This document shows positions 5,641-9,199 of a stretch of DNA of 9,199 bases, one piece after another. The stretch is from Halobacteriaceae archaeon Tc-Br11_E2g27 (GTDB lineage Archaea > Halobacteriota > Halobacteria > Halobacteriales > Haloarculaceae). Location: assembly GCA_001564135.1 (NCBI GenBank), contig LKNH01000095.1:1-9199 (forward strand), written 5' to 3'. How positions within the stretch are numbered: the first letter of the stretch is position 1; each line of letters opens with the position of its first letter. Made by a program: the position numbers and the translations under genes. Below the pieces are notes generated by a model. It was not told the origin of the DNA and did no database searches. It saw only the letters and a program-made list of their open reading frames with translations.

Positions 5641-6180
5641 ATGACCGAAGACAACTCAGGTTCTGAGGGGCTGCTACAAAGCCAGACGACGGGTGAAGAC
5701 CGTGTACGGATGGTCGTACGCCAACTGTCGGAGCCACGCACGGCAAACTGGATTGCCTCCGAAGCAGGCTGGTCACACGAGCCCACGAGCCGTGTCCTCG
5801 AACGACTGGTTGCCGATGGAATCCTTCACCGAGACGAGACTGGGCCCCATACGACGTACTATCCTGATTACCGTCGACAGGCAATGCAGGAGGCGATGCA
5901 CCTTCGAGACAGTGGTCACAGTGTCGAGGAACTCACAGACCGCCTCACCGATATGAAAACACAAATTCGTGACTGGAAGGATGAGTTTGACGTCGAATCG
6001 CCAAACCAGCTTCGCGGAACACTCGCTGATGAGATGGTTGATGCCGAGGAGGAAGACCGTCACCGTGAGATTGCCCGCGAATGGGAACACCTCCAGCGGC
6101 GCATCGAGATTGTCGGCTTTGCCATTCGGGAATGGGACTTCCTCGCTCCGACAAATGGGCCTGCTGAGGCCAGCAGCTAA
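5641..6180 (+). CDS. DUF7342-like winged-helix regulator or antitoxin candidate
   Basis: This 179-residue acidic protein matches the haloarchaeal DUF7342 layout as I know it. Residues about 15-76 form a winged helix: TTGEDRVRMVVRQLSEPRTA leads into ANWIASEAGWSHEPTSRVLERLVADGILHR, then a wing ending TTYYPDY. The rest (78-165) is mostly helical and charged, with the family-typical MKTQIRDWKDEFDVESPNQLR and REWEHLQRRIEIV segments; it could be a dimerisation or partner-binding part. There are no membrane segments. The next gene begins only 3 bp after its stop, so the two form one transcription unit from the TATA box at 5611. Such HTH-plus-small-partner pairs recur in haloarchaea. A regulatory or antitoxin role toward the downstream product is my inference. 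Confidence 0.75.
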   Translation: MTEDNSGSEGLLQSQTTGEDRVRMVVRQLSEPRTANWIASEAGWSHEPTSRVLERLVADGILHRDETGPHTTYYPDYRRQAMQEAMHLRDSGHSVEELTDRLTDMKTQIRDWKDEFDVESPNQLRGTLADEMVDAEEEDRHREIAREWEHLQRRIEIVGFAIREWDFLAPTNGPAEASS

Positions 6181-6183
6181 CTG

Positions 6184-6642
6184 ATGTCTGTCCTGCACCC
6201 CGGGGGAGACCCCAACGCGAATCTCTATGCGCAGCTGAAGCGGGATGTCCTCGAACGGATCCCGCAAATCACGAGGGTCGAATACGTTCCAGATGCCATC
6301 GAAGCCAAGCAGTTACGCGCGACGTTCGACCCAGCACGACTTGACCCCCCGACAGGTCCTGAATCGCCGGAGCTGGTCATTAAGTGGTATCGGCAGAATC
6401 CACACGATTGGTTTCGTATCGACTATACTGACCCGAATACGGGCTTTCACGCTGGCTGGCACCAGGATGAAGACCATCCTGAGTTCGGGCAAACCCATTT
6501 CCAGTACTCAAGTGAGGATGCGGAAGACCGCTGGGGCATCACATTCGAACACGAGACTCCTTCCCTCATTCTCTGGCATATCGTCGAAGACCTCCTTGAG
6601 GAAATCCGTCCGACGTACCAGTATGGTAACGAGAGCTGGTAA
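6184..6642 (+). CDS. Small hypothetical protein, TumE/DUF6516-like toxin candidate
   Basis: This is a 152-residue acidic protein without signal or membrane segments. Its middle part alternates strands: PELVIKWYRQ, WFRIDYTDPNTGFHAGWHQD, then EDHPEFGQTHFQY (97-109) and RWGITFEHETPS. A C-terminal helix LILWHIVEDLLEEI follows. The order, with a basic/aromatic strand, a His-Pro-Glu-x-Gly turn, a His-Phe-Gln strand and a short terminal helix, resembles TumE (DUF6516) toxin components. That resemblance is from memory and is not verified. The His and acidic residues of GWHQDEDHPE could be functional. It starts 3 bp after the DUF7342-like gene and must be co-transcribed with it. Sure as a gene; function uncertain. 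Confidence 0.65.
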   Translation: MSVLHPGGDPNANLYAQLKRDVLERIPQITRVEYVPDAIEAKQLRATFDPARLDPPTGPESPELVIKWYRQNPHDWFRIDYTDPNTGFHAGWHQDEDHPEFGQTHFQYSSEDAEDRWGITFEHETPSLILWHIVEDLLEEIRPTYQYGNESW

Positions 6643-6647
6643 GCTAA

Positions 6648-6661
6648 CGTGTGGCAACACG
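6648..6661 (+). terminator. Small hairpin after the two-gene operon
   Basis: CGTGT (6648-6652) and ACACG (6657-6661) pair across a GGCA loop, five bases after the stop of the preceding gene. The position fits a transcript end, but no T-tract follows. Confidence 0.25.
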
Positions 6662-6727
6662 GTAGAGCAGAGTCGATAAGCCGACCTGATCGAACTTGGA
6701 TTTATGGTTTCGGCAGTTCCCATCACA

Positions 6728-6750
6728 GAGAAAAATATCGGATTATTCTC
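6728..6750. promoter_or_regulatory. Imperfect palindrome upstream of the halocyanin-like gene
   Basis: The arms GAGAAAAAT (6728-6736) and ATTATTCTC (6742-6750) match in 8 of 9 positions around a 5-base centre. The site is 71 bp before the copper-protein ATG, in the 178-bp gene-free gap 6643-6820. It is a possible operator. The gap otherwise holds one small hairpin and AT-rich promoter-like stretches. Confidence 0.3.
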
Positions 6751-6789
6751 CGGTAGGTTCGAGGGGGTTCAGAATACGGATGGTATTAC

Positions 6790-6797
6790 TATCTAAG
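6790..6797 (+). promoter_or_regulatory. TATA-like element of the halocyanin-like gene
   Basis: TATCTAAG at 6790-6797 is centred about 27 bp before the ATG at 6821. A weak GAAGGA (6806-6811) also precedes the start and could act as a ribosome binding site if initiation is further upstream. Confidence 0.4.
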
Positions 6798-6820
6798 AAT
6801 TTCCCGAAGGAAACTTGCCG

Positions 6821-7762
6821 ATGAACAACAACCAATCAGAATCCGTAGAAGATGACGGCCGAGAGGGGACTTTCGGGCCGTACAGACGCGACATTATGAA
6901 AGCCCTCGGTGCAGGGACTGCAGTTGGGCTGTTTGGCGGGGTAGCTGCGGCAGAGGAACATGACGAAGAAGCGGATGATGACAATGAAATGGACGACGAA
7001 ATGGATGATGAGACGATTGACGAAGACGAGGTGGATGACGAAGTAACGGAGCAGACCGTCCACACCGTTCGAACACTCATCACGGAATCCACGAACACGG
7101 AGCGGCCGGCGGACTTCTTCTATCAGCCAACTGGGCTGGCTATCGAAGCGGGAGATGTCATCAAATTTGTCTTCACCACGCCTGACCACACGGTCACCTC
7201 GTACCATCCTGCCTACGGCATGCAACGCCGAATCCCATCGGGCGTACAGCCGTTTTCCTCACCAATCCTGGGATGGGAGCCCCATTCATTACCGGACGAT
7301 ATCGATATGCCACCGGAGCCGCAACAGAACGGTGATGGGGATAACGGCCCGACACCAACATCGTGGCTACACGCGTTCGAAACGCCGGGCGTTTACGACC
7401 TCGAATGTGCCCCACACGAAGCCTTCGGCATGGCGATGCGTGTTGTCGTTGGTGAGGAAACCGAGACGGAATTCGAAACATCCGACCCGGACCAACTCCC
7501 ACCACCACGCGCCGGCCCGGTCGAATTCTCGCGACAGGTGCTTACTGACCCGAATCTGGAACCAGAAGCAATTGTCGAGGAAGGCCGGGTCGAATGGATG
7601 GACCTCGAAGCGAATCAGGAGGTCGACGATGTGGATGATGAATCCGACGAGGAGGTGCCCGATGAAGAGGAGAATGATGTCGATGACGAACCGGAGGATG
7701 ATGAGAACGATGTCGATGACGAGATGGACGACGACAACGGCGCAAACAACGAAAGCTCCTAA
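6821..7762 (+). CDS. Tat-exported halocyanin-like blue copper protein
   Basis: This 313-residue protein has a twin-arginine signal: Arg22-Arg23 in YRRDIMKALGAG, then a hydrophobic stretch ending GVAAAEE near residue 45. The cupredoxin domain spans about 78-212. Its type-1 copper ligands are His123 (PDHTVTSYHP) and the C-terminal set Cys196, His199 and Met204 (ECAPHEAFGM, spacing C-x2-H-x4-M). The protein should fold before export and carry electrons outside the membrane. His123 and Cys196 are 73 residues apart, more than in small halocyanins as I recall them; the loop includes an Asn/Gly/Pro-rich stretch at 165-180. The domain is flanked by very acidic, low-complexity arms at 45-76 and 268-307. 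I see no lipobox Cys after the signal, so it is secreted or held by charge rather than lipid-anchored. The start is the ATG at 6821; a TTG two codons earlier is less likely. Confidence 0.85.
   Translation: MNNNQSESVEDDGREGTFGPYRRDIMKALGAGTAVGLFGGVAAAEEHDEEADDDNEMDDEMDDETIDEDEVDDEVTEQTVHTVRTLITESTNTERPADFFYQPTGLAIEAGDVIKFVFTTPDHTVTSYHPAYGMQRRIPSGVQPFSSPILGWEPHSLPDDIDMPPEPQQNGDGDNGPTPTSWLHAFETPGVYDLECAPHEAFGMAMRVVVGEETETEFETSDPDQLPPPRAGPVEFSRQVLTDPNLEPEAIVEEGRVEWMDLEANQEVDDVDDESDEEVPDEEENDVDDEPEDDENDVDDEMDDDNGANNESS
7670..7722 (+). repeat. 33-bp-period repeat in the acidic tail
   Basis: GAGAATGATGTCGATGACGA (7670-7689) recurs at 7703-7722 with one base changed. It encodes ENDVDDE twice, at residues 284-290 and 295-301 of the copper protein. 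The near identity at DNA level suggests recent duplication within the acidic tail, so its length may vary between strains. Confidence 0.6.
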
Positions 7763-7786
7763 CGGACGGGGACTTACCGCTGACGA

Positions 7787-7807
7787 GGCACCATCACCCG
7801 AGGTGCC
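7787..7807 (+). terminator. Hairpin between the copper protein and DoxX genes
   Basis: GGCACC (7787-7792) and GGTGCC (7802-7807) are perfect inverted arms around 9 nt in the 81-bp gap. It could be a partial terminator or processing site. No T-tract follows, so read-through to the DoxX gene is possible. Confidence 0.35.
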
Positions 7808-7843
7808 AATGTTCTTGCCTGCTCAGACCAAGGCACAGACAGC

Positions 7844-8260
7844 ATGACCGCCAGCGCGCTTCTTATCCGCCTCAAACGGCCGCTTCTGTATGTGATGGCC
7901 TCGATTTATATCATCGCCGGCATCACGCATTTCATCATCCCAGAAGCGTTCGCCCAGATTGTCCCGCCACAGCTTCCGTATCCGTTGGCGCTTGCCTATC
8001 TTTCTGGTGTCGCTGAGATTGCACTCGGTGTCGGGTTGCTCCATCCGAGAACGCGAAAGCTCGCTGCATGGGGTATCATTGCCATGCTCATTGCGATTTT
8101 CCCGGCCAACATCTACATGGCTGTTAGTGATGTGACGGTGACCAGTGTATTCGGCCGGACGCTTGACCCGTCGCCCGCCGTCCGGTGGGGACGACTCCCG
8201 CTCCAGGGTGTCCTTATCATCTGGGCGTGGTGGTACACTCGGCCGATGCCCGGTGAGTGA
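7844..8260 (+). CDS. DoxX-family integral membrane protein
   Basis: This is a 138-residue protein with four predicted transmembrane helices, at about 11-31, 47-66, 72-93 and 116-132. Family-typical sequence includes YIIAGITHFIIPEAF after the first helix, SGVAEIALGVGLL in the second, FPANIYMAV at the end of the third, and RLPLQGVLIIWAWWYT in the last. DoxX proteins are linked to quinone or redox processes in some organisms (DoxDA of Acidianus, MauE relatives), but most are uncharacterised. It follows the copper protein by 81 bp, with only weak promoter-like sequence of its own, so co-expression is plausible; a shared electron-transfer role is inference. The ATG at 7844 gives a short charged N-terminus before helix 1. 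Confidence 0.85.
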   Translation: MTASALLIRLKRPLLYVMASIYIIAGITHFIIPEAFAQIVPPQLPYPLALAYLSGVAEIALGVGLLHPRTRKLAAWGIIAMLIAIFPANIYMAVSDVTVTSVFGRTLDPSPAVRWGRLPLQGVLIIWAWWYTRPMPGE

Positions 8261-8288
8261 TTGCGGGTTCGGCTTCGGATGAACGATT

Positions 8289-8317
8289 GATACTGCTGGA
8301 CGTAGAGTGCCAGTATC
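8289..8317. terminator. Inverted repeat between convergent genes
   Basis: GATACTG (8289-8295) and CAGTATC (8311-8317) are perfect 7-bp arms with a 15-nt loop. They lie in the 58-bp gap where the DoxX and polymerase genes converge, so the structure may end both transcripts. No T-tract is evident on either strand. Confidence 0.35.
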
Positions 8318-8318
8318 G

Positions 8319-9199
8319 TTAGCGAAACTGGTGAAGCGACGCATCTTCTTGTCCAGACAACTGCTCCGTAATGGTGTTCTCCCGCCAGCCAATCGGTGAG
8401 AGGATGCTCTCCGCTGCCCGAATAAGCTGCCTTCGATAGAATTCGATGTCGTATTCTCCATCTCGTTCATGGGCTAACCGAACTCGTTCGTGTCCTGTTT
8501 TGGAGTCATCCACTACAACGTAGGAGACGCTCTGACCCGGTGCAGAGTCAGTTCCAGCCACCCTTTGTCGATAGAGCGCTGCGGTCGTCCGGCTTCGCTG
8601 TGTGTACTCCTCCAGTTTCTTTGACGCCCGCTTTGTGATAACCAATCGTTCCGGGTCAACCGACTCAGCTTCGAGTTCTTGAATCCACTGGCGCAGTTCT
8701 GCACAGACTGCCTCGGGGCGTCGGGTCGAATCGAACGTCTCAATCAGCGCCTGTTGACAATCCGCAACGAACTCCGGGGTGCTTCGCTGGCGACACTCGA
8801 TACCACGGTATTTGTAGCTCCCATCCTGACGTGCGCCGAAGTATTTAGTCAGTGCGCCGCTCTCGCTGTCACGCAGCGGAACGAACGCTATCCAGTCGTA
8901 GGCTGCTTCGTATTCGAGGCGAATGCCAGTCTCCTCAGTAATATCCCGTGCAACTTCCTTCAGCGGTACTTGCTCGCGCTCGTCAGCGGCGGTGACCCAC
9001 AGGCTATCGACGATACCGTGCACAACGCGCCATCCTGCCCGTTCCAGAGTTTCTTTCGCGTCGAGGAGAATTTCCCGAGCGTAGGCGTTGATGGCTTCGT
9101 GACACTCGATGCGGCCGAACTTCGCGTTCGAGAATCCCTGATAGCCAAAACAGGAGACAAGAATCCACTTCAACGCGTCTGCCTGCCCTTCCAGTGCTG
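8319..9199 (-). CDS. Family-B DNA polymerase, PolB2-like, C-terminal part
   Basis: The frame is open to the right edge, so the N-terminal exonuclease region and motif A lie outside the window. The visible part starts with motif B, ALKWILVSCFGYQGF, where the usual K-x3-N-S-x-Y-G reads K-x3-V-S-C-F-G: Lys is kept and Asn is lost. After the fingers-palm segment FGRIECHEAINAYAREIL comes motif C, VVHGIVDSLWV. The usual YGDTDS reads HGIVDS: the second Asp, which binds metal in active enzymes, remains, and the first is Ile. The thumb follows with KYFGARQDGSYKYRGIECRQ and a charged helical tail. Such altered motifs suggest the PolB2 group, considered degenerate or specialised in archaea. An internal TTG at 9173 is not a credible start. 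The main replicative PolB is unlikely because it keeps DTDS. Confidence 0.82.
   Translation of the reverse strand, partial: ALEGQADALKWILVSCFGYQGFSNAKFGRIECHEAINAYAREILLDAKETLERAGWRVVHGIVDSLWVTAADEREQVPLKEVARDITEETGIRLEYEAAYDWIAFVPLRDSESGALTKYFGARQDGSYKYRGIECRQRSTPEFVADCQQALIETFDSTRRPEAVCAELRQWIQELEAESVDPERLVITKRASKKLEEYTQRSRTTAALYRQRVAGTDSAPGQSVSYVVVDDSKTGHERVRLAHERDGEYDIEFYRRQLIRAAESILSPIGWRENTITEQLSGQEDASLHQFR

Noticed and set aside
7155..7847. A + strand open frame of 230 codons overlapping the copper protein.
   Set aside because: It is the shifted frame of the acidic repeat region and translates to Arg/Met/Thr-rich sequence untypical of haloarchaeal proteins.
9171..9173. TTG as a start codon for the polymerase gene.
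   Set aside because: The frame continues to the window edge, and the codons before it complete motif B, so the gene is truncated by the window and does not start here.
1..9199. CRISPR arrays, tRNA or rRNA genes, insertion-sequence ends and inteins.
   Set aside because: I found no regularly spaced repeats, cloverleaf-like segments, transposase genes or terminal inverted repeats. The visible polymerase part contains no intein.

Overview
The window looks haloarchaeal (class Halobacteria). The proteins are strongly acidic and poor in Lys. The bases are GC-rich and use C/G-ending codons. Most genes have a TATA-like element about 27 bp upstream of the ATG and no convincing Shine-Dalgarno, the leaderless layout usual in this group. 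Several products belong to families I know mainly from haloarchaea: a DUF7342-type regulator, a Tat-exported halocyanin-like protein and a degenerate PolB2-like polymerase. I see no rRNA, tRNA, CRISPR array or insertion sequence.

Layout. (1) Positions 1-48 hold the acidic tail of an unknown + strand gene, whose stop codon lies in a hairpin. (2) Positions 120-3176 form a probable metal/stress module: a winged-helix regulator behind a perfect 10+10 bp palindrome, a P1B-4-type metal-exporting ATPase and a UspA protein. (3) A GNAT acetyltransferase (3235-3717) meets a VapBC toxin-antitoxin pair tail to tail; vapBC is on the - strand (3702-4333). (4) vapB is divergent from a CsaA-like tRNA-binding-domain protein (4423-4746), followed by a pirin (4816-5571). 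(5) At 5641-6642 is a two-gene unit, a DUF7342-like HTH protein and a small partner whose layout resembles TumE/DUF6516 toxins; this is the best candidate for a little-described system here. (6) A secreted blue-copper protein with acidic arms on both sides of its copper domain (6821-7762) is followed by a DoxX membrane protein (7844-8260). (7) On the - strand, running off the right edge, is the C-terminal part of a family-B DNA polymerase whose motif C has lost its first Asp and whose motif B has lost its Asn.

How the parts fit (inference). The left block would sense and export a divalent metal and add general stress protection. The middle is accessory DNA with one clear and one possible toxin-antitoxin pair. 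The right block has an extracytoplasmic copper/redox protein beside a membrane protein. The mix of TA modules, unrelated short operons and a PolB2-like polymerase suggests an accessory chromosomal region or a large plasmid. All family calls come from motif recognition by eye, without database searches.
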